Assembly (NCBI GenBank): GCA_937860195.1
Contig: CALMBN010000076.1
Coordinates: forward strand, 1 to 11,677
Source of the DNA: an uncultured Novosphingobium sp.
GTDB lineage: Bacteria; Pseudomonadota; Alphaproteobacteria; Sphingomonadales; Sphingomonadaceae
Reading direction: 5' to 3'
DNA length: 11,677 nucleotides
Below are positions 1 to 7,795 of this stretch, piece after piece. Numbering within the stretch: the first letter of the stretch is position 1; every line of letters starts with the position of its first letter. The translations under genes and the position numbers were made by a program. The notes beneath the pieces are model-generated. The model saw nothing but the letters and a program-made list of their open reading frames with translations, had not been told where the DNA came from and did no database searches.

Positions 1-1
1 G

Positions 2-406
2 AAGGAGAAAGCCGCCGAGAACCGCGAGCGGATCGCCGCCTCGACGCGCTTCGGACCCGGGGCGCGCAAGCCGGAGGATTGGGTGGCCGACCCGATCACC
101 GACGAGATCGAGGGGACGAAGAACCCGTTCCTCCACCAGCTGGCGTCGAGGGCGAAGGCGCAGCTCGCCGACCAGGGCGACGGCAACCACTTCGCCTATC
201 TCGGCTCGATGGCGGTGACGCCGGCGCTCGGCGCCGCGCTGGAAAAGCACGGCCAGGGCGGGATCGCCGCCGCGATCGCGGGGCGGGCGAACGTCGACGT
301 GCTGGTCACGCATCACGGCAGCCGGGATCTCGGCGCGTCGCTCGGCGAGCAGACCACGCTCATGCGGGCCGTCCTGAAGGAAGCGGGCGTCGCCGTCGCT
401 AACTGA
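2..406 (+). pseudogene. RtcB-family RNA ligase fragment with foreign-looking tail
   Basis: The frame is open from the window edge to a TGA at 404-406, so the 5' end is missing. RtcB enzymes join 2',3'-cyclic phosphate and 5'-OH RNA ends using Mn2+ and GTP. RtcB-like signs are the STRFGPG segment near 41-63, the metal-site motif GDGNHF near 177-196, and THHGSRDLGAS near 308-341. After that, RtcB proteins continue for well over 100 residues, including the guanylylated histidine in an HGAGR-type motif. Here only about 21 residues follow (LGEQTTLMRAVLKEAGVAVAN) and they do not look like RtcB. I infer that the RtcB part ends near 335-345 and that the tail is the C-terminus of another gene lying upstream of the transporter. 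An ATG-like internal start at 83 (GTG) is only a convenience of the frame. Family assignment is good; function in this state is unlikely. Confidence 0.6.
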
Positions 407-435
407 GCAAGCACACTTCAAAGTCTGGAGACGAC

Positions 436-1497
436 GTGGCCGACGAGGGCGAACGATCCGCAAATCCGGTTCAAGCCCCGTCGCGCACCCGCCGGCTGTT
501 GGACGACGCGATCGGCCCGACGCTGGCGCGGCTGGCGGGGCCGAACGTCGTCGTGTCCGCCGCGCAGATGGCGGTGGCGATCGCGGATGCGTGGTGGGTG
601 GGTTATCTCGGCGTCGCGCCGCTGGCCGCGCTGGCGCTGGTGTTTCCCGTGCAGTCGCTGATGACGATGATGTCGGCGGGTGCGATGGGCGGCGGCGTGT
701 CCTCGGCGATGGCGCGGGCGCTCGGCGCGGGCGACCGCGAGCGTGCGGAAGGCATCGCGCTGCACGCGTTGATCATCGCTGCTGGAATGGCCGCGCTGTT
801 CACGATCCTGTTTGCGCTGTTCGCACGGCCCTTGTTCGCGCTGCTCGGCGGACGCGAGGCGGCGCTCGACGGCGCGGTGGCGTATGCGCGGATCATGTTC
901 GGCGGTGCGATCATCGTGTGGGCCGCGAACACGTTCGCCTCGCTGTTGCGCGGCACCGGCAACATGGTCGTGCCCGGCACGGTTTTCACGCTCACGGCAA
1001 TCTTGAACGTCGCGTTGTCGGGCGCGTTGACGTTGGGCTGGTTCGGATTGCCGATGCTCGGCGTCGCCGGACCTGCGTGGGCGGCGATCATTTCGTTCCT
1101 GATCGCTGCACTTGCAATGGTCGCCTATCTCGCGTCGGGGCGTGGCGGTGTGCGGCTGCGATTGACCGACGTGAAGCTCGAGGCTGCCGTGTTCCGCGAC
1201 ATCCTGAAGGTCGGCCTCGTCGCGTGCGGCAATGCGCTGCTGACGATCGCAACCATCGTGATCGTGACGGGTCTCGTCGGGCTCTATGGAACGGCGGCGC
1301 TGGCGGGCTATGGCCTGGGCAGCCGGCTCGAGCTGCTGCTGATCCCGATCACCTTCAGCGTCGGCGGCGCGATGACGGCGATGGTCGGCGTCAATCGCGG
1401 CGCGCAGGCGCACGCGCGCGTCAGGCGGATCGGGTGGACCGGCGGGCTCGCGGTGTTCGTCATCACCGGCAGCATCGGCGCGAAGATCTCTTCCTGA
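436..1497 (+). pseudogene. MATE-family multidrug efflux transporter, C-terminally truncated
   Basis: This is an inner-membrane multidrug and toxin extrusion type exporter, a family that moves cationic drugs out by Na+ or H+ antiport. The frame starts with GTG at 436, preceded by GGAG at 427-430 with a 5-base spacer, which fixes the start. The opening IGPTLARLAGPNVVVSAAQMAVAIADAWWVGYLG is typical of the first MATE helix and loop, followed by the usual FPVQSLMTMMSAGAMGGGVSSAMARALGAGD region. About eight to nine hydrophobic segments can be counted up to residue 345. MATE proteins are normally 440-480 residues with 12 helices. Here the last native residues are about GGLAVFVITGSIGA (near 1440-1478), after which the frame reads a few codons antisense to the aldehyde dehydrogenase and stops at 1497. 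The last three or so helices are missing, so it is probably non-functional as written. The break coincides with the left edge of the core block. Confidence 0.85.
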
Positions 1498-2513
1498 AGG
1501 ATCTTCATCTGCGGGGTGACCCCGGTCAGCATGGTCGGCGGCACGGTCAGGTCGGCCTCTTCAAAGTTGCCGCCGACTGCCACTGTCGCGCCCTGGGCCA
1601 CGGCATCGTCGAACAGCGCCTTGACCCGGCCAAAGTTGCCCGCGTTGACGATCTGGGCGATGCCAGCCTTGTTGATGGTTCCATCGGCGTAGAGGTTCTT
1701 GGCAACATTGGCGCGGAACCCCTCGACCAGCCTGGCCTGCTGATCGGCTTTCACCAGGACATAGTCGGGACAGATGCAGGCCTGACCGCCGTTGAACTGC
1801 TTGGCATTGGCGAGATCAAACGCGACCTTGTCAATATCGGCGCTGGAATCGACGATCACCGGGCTCTTCCCGCCAAGCTCGAGCGTGACGCTGCTGAGGT
1901 GCCTGGCGGCGGCAGCCATCACCAGCTTGCCGACCCGGGTGCTGCCGGTGAAGAAGATGTGGCTGAACGGCTGGTCGAGCAGCTCGGTGGCGACCGAAAC
2001 GTCGCCTTCGAACAGCGCGACTTCGTTTTCGTCAAACACCTCGCGGACGATCACACTGGCGACCCGCGCGGTTGCCGGGCACAGGTCGGTCAGCTTGACC
2101 ATGCAGCAGTTGCCCGCAGCGATCGCAGCGGCGAGCGGGCCGAAAGTGAGACCAAGCGGGAAATTCCATGGCCCCAGGATCAGGCAGACCCCGCGCGCTT
2201 CATAGCGGATCTGGGCACGGTCGGCCGGGTTCATCGAGGGCGTTACCTCAGTCGGGGCCATCCACGCCTCAAGGTTGTCGATGTTGCGCTGGATGTTGCC
2301 CATTACCCCCAGCACCTCGGTGGTGCGAATCTCGCCCTCGGGCTTGCGCGTGTCTTCAAGCACGGCTGCGACAATATCGTCAGCATGGGCCTCAACCGCG
2401 GCTTTCAGCCTGGCCAACCTGGCCTTGCGGGTTGCCGCATCAGAGGCCTTGACCTCCCACTGATGAGCCTGCTGGAGCGCGAACACACGGGCGATTTCGG
2501 ACTGGCTGGACAT
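1308..2513 (-). pseudogene. NAD(P)-dependent aldehyde dehydrogenase, C-terminally truncated
   Basis: This enzyme would oxidise an aldehyde to the carboxylic acid in the cytoplasm. The substrate cannot be read from the sequence; the shape resembles class-3 or coniferyl-aldehyde-type dehydrogenases. From the ATG at 2513 the motifs in order are GPWNFPL with the oxyanion-hole Asn117, the cofactor lysine K140, the nucleotide-binding FTGSTRVGK at 188-196, the general base E212 in LELGGKSP, and the nucleophile C246 in GGQACICPD. The native sequence runs to EEIFAPMLPV (about residue 350, near 1464-1478) and then enters the antisense of the MATE gene; that frame stops at 1308. About 120 C-terminal residues, including the oligomerisation region and part of the substrate tunnel, are missing compared with the usual 460-480. 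The gene lies 59 bases downstream of rimO on the same strand and has a GAGG about 9 bases before the ATG, so it may be co-transcribed with rimO. Confidence 0.9.
1455..1485. other. Junction between MATE fragment and core block
   Basis: Two genes that face each other tail to tail (MATE on +, aldehyde dehydrogenase on -) both lose their C-termini at the same place. The change falls near GGCGCGAAGATCTC (about 1476-1489), which reads acceptably in both proteins (SIGAKIS forward, EEIFAPM reverse). That is compatible with joining at a short shared stretch. No insertion sequence, att-like repeat or integrase gene is visible at the join. Confidence 0.75.
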
Positions 2514-2572
2514 CGGATCGGACCTCGACTGGGGAAGTGACCCGGCGCGATTGCAGCAACCAGGCGGGGAGG

Positions 2573-3949
2573 TCAATCAGCCGGTTCGATCACCCCGAAC
2601 AGGTCGTGCTCGTCTGCGTCCTCGATCCTTGCCTGGACAATCTGGCCCGCTGCCGTGTCCGCCGGAACGTCGCGCAAATAGACTGCACCGTCAATTTCGG
2701 GAGCATCGGCTTGGCTGCGTCCGGTCGCGCCAAGATCTCCGTCTTCGTCGGGTCCGCCGACCTCGTCGATGATCACCGGCAGGGTGCGGCCAATTTTGGC
2801 CTGGAGCTTGGCAGCGCTGATCGCGGCGGTCTTGGCCATGATCCGTTGGAAGCGTTCTTCCTTGAGCTCTTCTGGTACCGGGTCTGGCAGGCCATTGGCA
2901 TGGGCGCCTTCGACCGGTTCAAAGCGAAAAGCGCCGACCCGGTCGAGTTGGGCTTCATCCAGCCAATCGAGCAAGTACTGGAAATCAGCCTCTGTCTCGC
3001 CCGGAAAGCCGACCACAAAGCTTGAGCGGATTGCGATATCGGGGCAGATCTCGCGCCAATTGCGCAACCGTTCGAGCACCTTGGCTTCGTTGGCCGGGCG
3101 CTTCATCGCTTTCAGTACCGACGGCGCGGCGTGCTGGAACGGGATGTCGAGGTAGGGAGTAATCAGCCCATCGGCCATCAGCGGGATCACCGCATCGACA
3201 TGGGGGTAAGGGTAGACATAGTGCAGCCGGACCCACGGCGGCACGCCCTCAGGCGTGCGCAGACCGCCGAGTTCCCGGGCCAGATCGGTCATATGGGTGC
3301 GGACCGGGTTGCCGTGCCACATGCGCTCTTCATGGCGGACATCGACGCCATAGGCCGACGTATCCTGGCTGATTACCAGCAGTTCGCGGGTTCCCGCTGC
3401 AACCAGCTTTTCAGCCTCGCGCAGCACCGCATCGATCCGGCGGCTGGCCAATTTTCCGCGCAAGCTGGGGATGATGCAGAACGAGCAGGCGTGGTTGCAG
3501 CCTTCGGAAATCTTGAGGTAGCTGTAGTGACGCGGGGTGAGTTTCACATCCTCGCCGCTGGGGATCAGATCGATGAACGGGCCTTGGGTTGGCGGCGCGG
3601 CGGCGTGAACTGCCTCGACCACTGCCTCGTATTGATGCGCCCCGGTGACGGCGAGCACGGCGGGGAATTTGGCGCGGATCAACGCGGCTTCATTGCCCAT
3701 GCAGCCGGTGACGATAACCCGGCCATTCTCTGCAATCGCCTCGCCAATTGCGGAAAGGCTTTCCTCCTTGGCCGAATCGAGAAACCCGCAGGTGTTGACC
3801 AGCACCACGTCTGCTCCGGCATAGTCGGGCGACATGGCATAGCCATCGGCGCGCAACCGGGTCAGGATTCGTTCGCTGTCGACCAAGGCTTTGGGGCAGC
3901 CGAGGCTGACCATGCCGACGCGTTTCTGCTGGGGAATCTGGGTGGCCAT
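2573..3949 (-). CDS. rimO: Ribosomal protein S12 methylthiotransferase RimO
   Basis: This radical-SAM enzyme adds a methylthio group to the conserved aspartate of ribosomal protein S12. From the ATG at 3949 the product has 458 residues, normal for the family. The N-terminal MTTase domain carries the three cluster cysteines C18 ([12 protein letters not shown]), C54 ([14 protein letters not shown]) and C83 (VTGCMG). The radical-SAM cluster is C151-x3-C155-x2-C158 within [22 protein letters not shown]. The SLGCPK and ISEGCNH-CSFCIIP wording separates RimO from the tRNA-modifying relative MiaB. A C-terminal TRAM domain follows (about 390-458). The frame extends upstream to 4093, but that extension is not RimO-like and overlaps the divergent gene; starting at MATQ places the family's N-terminus correctly. 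No strong ribosome binding site is visible before it. The aldehyde dehydrogenase follows 59 bases downstream. Confidence 0.96.
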   Translation of the reverse strand: MATQIPQQKRVGMVSLGCPKALVDSERILTRLRADGYAMSPDYAGADVVLVNTCGFLDSAKEESLSAIGEAIAENGRVIVTGCMGNEAALIRAKFPAVLAVTGAHQYEAVVEAVHAAAPPTQGPFIDLIPSGEDVKLTPRHYSYLKISEGCNHACSFCIIPSLRGKLASRRIDAVLREAEKLVAAGTRELLVISQDTSAYGVDVRHEERMWHGNPVRTHMTDLARELGGLRTPEGVPPWVRLHYVYPYPHVDAVIPLMADGLITPYLDIPFQHAAPSVLKAMKRPANEAKVLERLRNWREICPDIAIRSSFVVGFPGETEADFQYLLDWLDEAQLDRVGAFRFEPVEGAHANGLPDPVPEELKEERFQRIMAKTAAISAAKLQAKIGRTLPVIIDEVGGPDEDGDLGATGRSQADAPEIDGAVYLRDVPADTAAGQIVQARIEDADEHDLFGVIEPAD

Positions 3950-4019
3950 CGCGGCGGCCCCTACACCCGAAGGCGGCAGAGTGCTAGAGCGCCAGAAGAG
4001 AGAAGCAGGAGTGAGGGTG

Positions 4020-4355
4020 ATGAGTTCCATCGCGATCTTGAGTGCGGCCGCAGCAGGTGCGCTGGTGCTGTGGTTGTTCTGGCATGGGCACATGCCGTGG
4101 TGGGCCTATCCAATCCAGCTGATTCCGGCGGCAATGCTGGGGCACGCGTTGGGGCGGATCGGGGCGGACACGCTGGCGGCCAAGCCATGGCTCTATTTCA
4201 TGCAATCGGGCGGGCTGGCCTTGGCCTTCGTGCTCCCAGCGCTGTGGATGGGACAAGCGCGGCGCGGCGGGAAGCTGGCCCGAAGTATGCGGGATTCAGC
4301 GGCATTCTTGCTGGCCTATCTGGCGATGGGGCTGGTGTTCTGGGCGATGGGTTGA
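4020..4355 (+). CDS. Small four-helix membrane protein of unknown function
   Basis: I do not recognise this 111-residue protein. It is almost entirely hydrophobic, with segments near residues 3-21, 28-45, 58-77 and 93-110, separated by short polar loops (the basic stretch [14 protein letters not shown] lies before the last helix). It is therefore very probably an integral inner-membrane protein with four helices. The ATG at 4020 is preceded by AGGAG at 4007-4011 with an 8-base spacer; an in-frame GTG at 4017 is a less likely start. Codon-level reading is consistent with a real gene on the plus strand, and the competing minus frames here are low-complexity. It is divergent from rimO, with about 70 bases between the two starts, and convergent with the nlpD-like gene. 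No function can be inferred from the context. Confidence 0.72.
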   Translation: MSSIAILSAAAAGALVLWLFWHGHMPWWAYPIQLIPAAMLGHALGRIGADTLAAKPWLYFMQSGGLALAFVLPALWMGQARRGGKLARSMRDSAAFLLAYLAMGLVFWAMG

Positions 4356-4361
4356 GTCAAT

Positions 4362-4386
4362 AGCCCTTCCCCGCTGGGTAGGGGCT
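4362..4386. terminator. Hairpin between convergent genes, possible bidirectional terminator
   Basis: AGCCCTTCCCC (4362-4372) pairs with GGGTAGGGGCT (4376-4386) across a 3-base loop, with one mismatch and one G-T pair. It lies between the stop of the membrane protein gene (4355) and the stop of the nlpD-like gene (TAA on minus, 4386-4388), so it could end transcription from both sides. Neither side shows a clear U tract, so intrinsic termination is uncertain. Confidence 0.45.
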
Positions 4387-5267
4387 TAAGAAGGGCGACG
4401 TGACTTAGCCGTCACCTTTGGCAAAAACTTCGCCGGGTCGAGCGGGACCTTGTTTTTGCGCACTTCAAAGTGCAGCTGCGGTTCGGTCGCAATTCCGGTT
4501 TCACCGACCAGCCCGACCCGCTCTCCGGCTTTCACGCTATCGCCTTCCTTGACGGTGACCTTGGACAGGAACGAATAGGTGGTGGTCCAGCGTCCGCCGT
4601 GGAAAATGATCACGGTCAGACCGTAGTCTTCCGGCCCTTGCCCCGCAAAGATCACTTTGCCGGCCGTACTGGCGCGCACTGCGGTGCCTTCGGGCGAGAG
4701 CACATCAATCCCTTCGTGCGGGCCGTCCTTGGCACCCTCTGCCAGAAACGGGCGACGGACTTTGCCGACCAGCGGCCAGGTGAATTTCGGGGCGGGGGTA
4801 TCGATCATCACGGCCGCGCCGGCGGCAGGTGAAGGTGAAGGTGAAGGATTGGGGGAAGCTGCGGGGCCTGCCACGGCCTTGGCCGAAACGGTCGGGATCA
4901 CCAGTTTCTGGCCAGCTTTTACCTCGTCACTCGGCTTCATCGCATTGGCGGCGGCAATGGCGGTCCACGGCACACCATAATCCATCGCGATCTGAAACCC
5001 GGTCTCACCCTCTTTCACCGTGTGAGATCGGCGGCGCGGGATCACCAGCTTATGTCCCGCTTTGAGGGCGTAGGGCGCTTTCAGCCCGTTAGCCTCGATA
5101 ATCAGCACCCGCGGCACTTCGGCGCGTTGCGCAATCCCGCCCAGAGTCTCGCCGGATTTGACGACGTGGACGGTCTCGGTTTTAGGGTCACTCGTCTTGT
5201 CTTCAGCCAGCAGCGGCGCGGCGCACAGCGACGTGAGCGCCAAGGCCAAGGCGGCGAGCCGCTTCAT
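4386..5267 (-). CDS. NlpD/DipM-like LysM-LytM protein with degenerate M23 site
   Basis: This is a periplasmic factor that probably activates cell-wall amidases during septum splitting rather than cutting peptidoglycan itself. It has 293 residues: a signal peptide (cleavage probably after LLA21), LysM 1 (about 33-77), LysM 2 (about 82-125), a Pro/Ser-rich linker (134-150) and a LytM/M23 domain (about 162-284). The M23 zinc ligands H184 and D188 (HEGID) and H266 (LHFE) are present. The two catalytic histidines are replaced: YAHL reads YSFL (F233) and HLH reads QLH (Q264). Loss of these residues is the established pattern in NlpD and EnvC, and the ending DPAKFLPK resembles NlpD. No lipobox is seen, so it may be soluble, unlike E. 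coli NlpD. Its ATG overlaps the surE stop by four bases (ATGA), indicating coupled translation. A residual peptidase role is possible but unlikely. Confidence 0.88.
   Translation of the reverse strand: MKRLAALALALTSLCAAPLLAEDKTSDPKTETVHVVKSGETLGGIAQRAEVPRVLIIEANGLKAPYALKAGHKLVIPRRRSHTVKEGETGFQIAMDYGVPWTAIAAANAMKPSDEVKAGQKLVIPTVSAKAVAGPAASPNPSPSPSPAAGAAVMIDTPAPKFTWPLVGKVRRPFLAEGAKDGPHEGIDVLSPEGTAVRASTAGKVIFAGQGPEDYGLTVIIFHGGRWTTTYSFLSKVTVKEGDSVKAGERVGLVGETGIATEPQLHFEVRKNKVPLDPAKFLPKVTAKSRRPS
4827..4847. repeat. Hexanucleotide repeat in the nlpD-like linker
   Basis: AGGTGA is repeated three and a half times. On the minus strand it encodes the Ser-Pro repeats of the linker between the LysM and LytM domains. 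The unit of six bases keeps the frame, so slippage would change only linker length. Confidence 0.7.
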
Positions 5268-6028
5268 CCGCCGTAACGTCCCGCCAGTTCGGCCAGCGAA
5301 GCCGCGTGGGTCAGATCGAGTTGCAGCGGAGTCACCGAAACGTATCCATCCTGTATCGCTTCCAGATCGGTTTCATGGCCGGGGGTATGCTCGATACCGT
5401 GCAGGCCGAACCAGAAGTATTGATAACCCCTTGGATCGGTTCCTTCAAACACTGATCCGCGCGCATAGTCATGAAATCCTTGGCGAACTACGCGGATGCC
5501 CTGAACTTGACCGGCGGGGATGGCCGGGAAATTGACATTGACCAAAGTGCGCGGGGCGAACGGCAGGCCGAGCAGCGGGGCAATGGCCTTGGCCCCCCAG
5601 GCCTCTGCAGCAGCAAAGGGCACGGCATCGCCCATGCCTTCCTTGGCATAGACCTGGCTCAGCGCAATCGAGCGGATGCCCGCCAGCGCGCCTTCGATCG
5701 CGGCGGAAACGGTGCCAGAGTACGTAACATCGTCACCCAGATTGGCCCCGCGGTTGACCCCCGAAAGGATCAGATCGGGCGGGCTGGGCATCACCTTGCG
5801 CAGCGCCATCATCACAGAGTCGGTCGGCGTGCCTGAAACGGCAAAGCGGCGCTCATCGAACTGGCGCAACCGGACCGGCCGGCCGAGCGTGAGCGAATGC
5901 CCCGCGCCCGATTGCTCCTCGGCTGGGGCGACGATCCAGATATCGTCCGAAAACGTCCGCGCAATCGCCTCCAGCACTGCGAGGCCAGGGGCGTGGATGC
6001 CGTCGTCGTTGGTGAGGAGGATACGCAT
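5264..6028 (-). CDS. surE: 5'/3'-nucleotidase SurE
   Basis: SurE is a divalent-metal-dependent phosphatase of nucleoside 5'- and 3'-monophosphates, linked with stationary-phase and stress survival, acting in the cytoplasm. The 254-residue product has the canonical metal-binding set: D8 and D9 in LLTNDDGIHAPG, S40 in AEEQSGAGHSLT, and N92 in LSGVNRGANLGDDVTYSGTVSAA. The SGTPTDSV motif (65-72) also fits. Length and ends agree with the family. The stop overlaps the nlpD-like start by four bases. In enterobacteria the order is surE-pcm-nlpD; here pcm (isoaspartyl methyltransferase) is absent between them. serS lies about 200 bases upstream on the same strand, separated by an inverted repeat pair, so the transcript may start at serS or in that gap. 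No good ribosome binding site is visible directly before the ATG. Confidence 0.97.
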   Translation of the reverse strand: MRILLTNDDGIHAPGLAVLEAIARTFSDDIWIVAPAEEQSGAGHSLTLGRPVRLRQFDERRFAVSGTPTDSVMMALRKVMPSPPDLILSGVNRGANLGDDVTYSGTVSAAIEGALAGIRSIALSQVYAKEGMGDAVPFAAAEAWGAKAIAPLLGLPFAPRTLVNVNFPAIPAGQVQGIRVVRQGFHDYARGSVFEGTDPRGYQYFWFGLHGIEHTPGHETDLEAIQDGYVSVTPLQLDLTHAASLAELAGRYGG

Positions 6029-6050
6029 CAGGCCGCCATTTCCATTCCTT

Positions 6051-6198
6051 CGTCACCCTGAACTTGTTTCAGGGCCCATTTCGCCGCCATGCCGGAGTGC
6101 GGTGCCGAAAGCTCGCCTCGCCGTGCGGTGATGCAACGTCCAAAATCCGCGCTCCGGATTTGCGGCAAGATAGACCCTGAAACGAGTTCAGGGTGACG
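6051..6198. repeat. REP-like inverted pair in the surE-serS gap
   Basis: Two 24-base arms lie in opposite orientation at 6051-6074 and 6175-6198, differing only slightly. Each arm is itself a small hairpin (CCCTGAA ... TTCAGGG). Between them is a third hairpin, AAATCCG (6143-6149) with CGGATTT (6155-6161). This arrangement of two inverted REP units resembles a REPIN. Repeats beginning CGTCACCCTGAAC are, as I recall, abundant in sphingomonad intergenic regions. It could affect mRNA stability or termination between serS and surE. The short minus frame here (68 codons from 6234) is a by-product of the repeat. Confidence 0.75.
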
Positions 6199-6230
6199 GG
6201 GTTTTGCGAGGGCGCTAGTGGGCATGCTGG

Positions 6231-7496
6231 TCACGCCGGGACCAGCCGTTCGATCCCGCCCATATAGGGCAGCAGAGCGGTGGGCACCGTCACCGAGCCG
6301 TCCGCTTGCTGATAATTCTCCAGCACTGCCACCAGGGTGCGCCCCACAGCGAGGCCCGAGCCGTTGAGGGTGTGGACGAACTCAGTGCTTTTCGCTCCAT
6401 CCGGGCGGTAGCGGGTATTCATCCGCCGGGCCTGAAAATCGCCGCAGTTGGAAACCGAGCTGATCTCACGATAGGTGTTCTGCCCCGGTAGCCAGACTTC
6501 GAGATCGAAGGTCTTGCGGGCAGTGAAGCCCATGTCCCCGGCGCAGAGCAGCATCTTGCGATAAGGCAGTTCGAGCGCCTCGAGGATCGATTCTGCGGCC
6601 TTCACCATCCGTTCGTGTTCGGCGGCGGAGTCCTCGGGCTTGCACACCGTGACCAGTTCGACCTTTTCGAACTGGTGCTGGCGGATATAGCCGCGCGTAT
6701 CCTTCCCCGCTGCGCCCGCTTCACTGCGGAAGCACGGGGTGAGAGCTGTGAGGCGGATCGGGAGTTGGGACTCGCTCAGGATTTGCTCGCGGACCGAATT
6801 GGTCAGCGAAACCTCGGCGGTGGGGATCAGCCAGCGACCATCGGTGGTCTGGAAATTATCCTCGGCGAACTTGGGCAATTGCCCCGTTCCGAACAGCGCC
6901 TCTTCGCGGACCAGCAGCGGCGTGGCGTTCTCGGTGTAGCCGTTCACGCTCGTTTGGCGATCAAGCATGAACTGCCCCAGCGCGCGCTGAAGCCGCGCCA
7001 TCTGCCCGCGCAGAAACGTGAACCGCGCGCCCGAGATCAGCGCGCCGGTTTCAAAATCCAGTCCGAGCGCAGGGCCAAGATCGGCGTGTTCCTTGGGCGA
7101 GAAGGAGAAGCTGCGCGGGGTGCCCCAGCGGCTGACTTCGAGGTTTTGGGTTTCGTCGGTGCCGTCGGGGACATCGGCATCGGGGAGGTTGGGCAATTCG
7201 GCGAGGGCAACAAGTAACTTCGCAGCGTATTCCTGAGCAAGTTGGTCCTGAGCACCACCCAGGCTGGCTTCAAGTTTTAGCTCTTCGGCGAGATCAAAGT
7301 CCTTTGTGGCCATCGCCTGTCCGATGCGCCTCGAAAGATCATTCTTCGCTGCCTTTCGGGCTTGCTGGTCCGTCTCATATGAACGCCGCTGGCCGTCAAT
7401 ATCTAGGATCAAGGAAGATTTCGGCCCCGCCCCCCGCCGCGCAAGTCCGGCATCGAAAGCTGCGGGGTTTTCGCGGATGAATTTGATATCGTGCAT
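6231..7496 (-). CDS. serS: Seryl-tRNA synthetase
   Basis: This class II aminoacyl-tRNA synthetase charges tRNA-Ser (and tRNA-Sec where present) with serine. The product has 421 residues, the usual bacterial length. The N-terminal long helical coiled coil that holds the tRNA covers about residues 30-100. The catalytic core shows TAEVSLTN (226-233), motif 2 FRSEAG...[15 protein letters not shown] (256-280), [14 protein letters not shown] (345-358) and motif 3 [16 protein letters not shown] (379-394). The ATG at 7496 gives the family's [11 protein letters not shown] opening. The frame runs further upstream to 7796, but that stretch translates an intergenic repeat and is not part of the protein. 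An AAGGAGG lies about 15 bases before the ATG, farther than usual. It heads the serS-surE-nlpD-like series and is divergent from the beta-helix gene. Confidence 0.97.
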   Translation of the reverse strand: MHDIKFIRENPAAFDAGLARRGAGPKSSLILDIDGQRRSYETDQQARKAAKNDLSRRIGQAMATKDFDLAEELKLEASLGGAQDQLAQEYAAKLLVALAELPNLPDADVPDGTDETQNLEVSRWGTPRSFSFSPKEHADLGPALGLDFETGALISGARFTFLRGQMARLQRALGQFMLDRQTSVNGYTENATPLLVREEALFGTGQLPKFAEDNFQTTDGRWLIPTAEVSLTNSVREQILSESQLPIRLTALTPCFRSEAGAAGKDTRGYIRQHQFEKVELVTVCKPEDSAAEHERMVKAAESILEALELPYRKMLLCAGDMGFTARKTFDLEVWLPGQNTYREISSVSNCGDFQARRMNTRYRPDGAKSTEFVHTLNGSGLAVGRTLVAVLENYQQADGSVTVPTALLPYMGGIERLVPA

Positions 7497-7592
7497 GGTG
7501 CCCGCGCTATGCCTCCTTGTGCGGCACGGCGCAACATTCCCGCCACCATGAATGGTTGGGCCAAGGTGTAAGCAACGCTGATACCCCCCAAC

Positions 7593-7693
7593 CCGTCGGT
7601 CCTGAGCTTGTCGAAGGACTGTCCTTGCCTGCGGGCCTCGTTCGCAACTGCCCGAACCAAAAAACGATCCTTCGACAAGCTCAGGATGAACGG
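7593..7693. repeat. REP-like inverted pair in the serS / beta-helix divergent gap
   Basis: TCCTGAGCTTGTCGAAGGA at 7600-7618 recurs exactly in inverted orientation at 7668-7686, and the flanking CCG/CGG bases extend the match to about 26 positions. The two arms are separated by about 49 bases, so the transcript could fold as a large stem. Repeats with TCCTTCGACAAGCTCAGGA cores are, to my knowledge, scattered through many alphaproteobacterial genomes. The 299-base gap between the two divergent starts (7497-7795) holds this pair and presumably both promoters; I could not pick a convincing promoter within it. Confidence 0.8.
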
Positions 7694-7795
7694 AGGAGGG
7701 GTGGATTGCGGTTGAAGAGAACTGGCGAGCCGCCGAACAGCCCGCACGGTTAACGCGATAGGAAGTTGTTTCGGCGACAGATACAAACCGTGCCA

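Noticed and set aside
1..406. RNA repair operon (RtcB with partners)
   Set aside because: Only a fragment of RtcB is present, no RtcA, RtcR or archease is seen, and the following gene is a transporter in what appears to be a different source sequence.
591..2540. 649-codon plus-strand open frame across the MATE and aldehyde dehydrogenase region
   Set aside because: It is Arg/Gly/Asp-rich, resembles no family, crosses the junction near 1478, and is fully explained as an off-frame shadow of two genes with clear motifs.
3131..4363. 410-codon plus-strand open frame opposite rimO
   Set aside because: It is antisense to RimO, whose radical-SAM and MTTase cysteines are intact; the composition is that of a high-GC shadow frame.
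6051..6198. CRISPR array or phage attachment site
   Set aside because: There are only two copies, in inverted orientation, with no regular spacers and no cas or integrase gene nearby.
6028..6234. 68-codon minus frame between surE and serS
   Set aside because: Its peptide (HPELVSGS ... LKQVQGD) is the direct translation of the inverted repeat arms, a pattern seen wherever this repeat type is translated.
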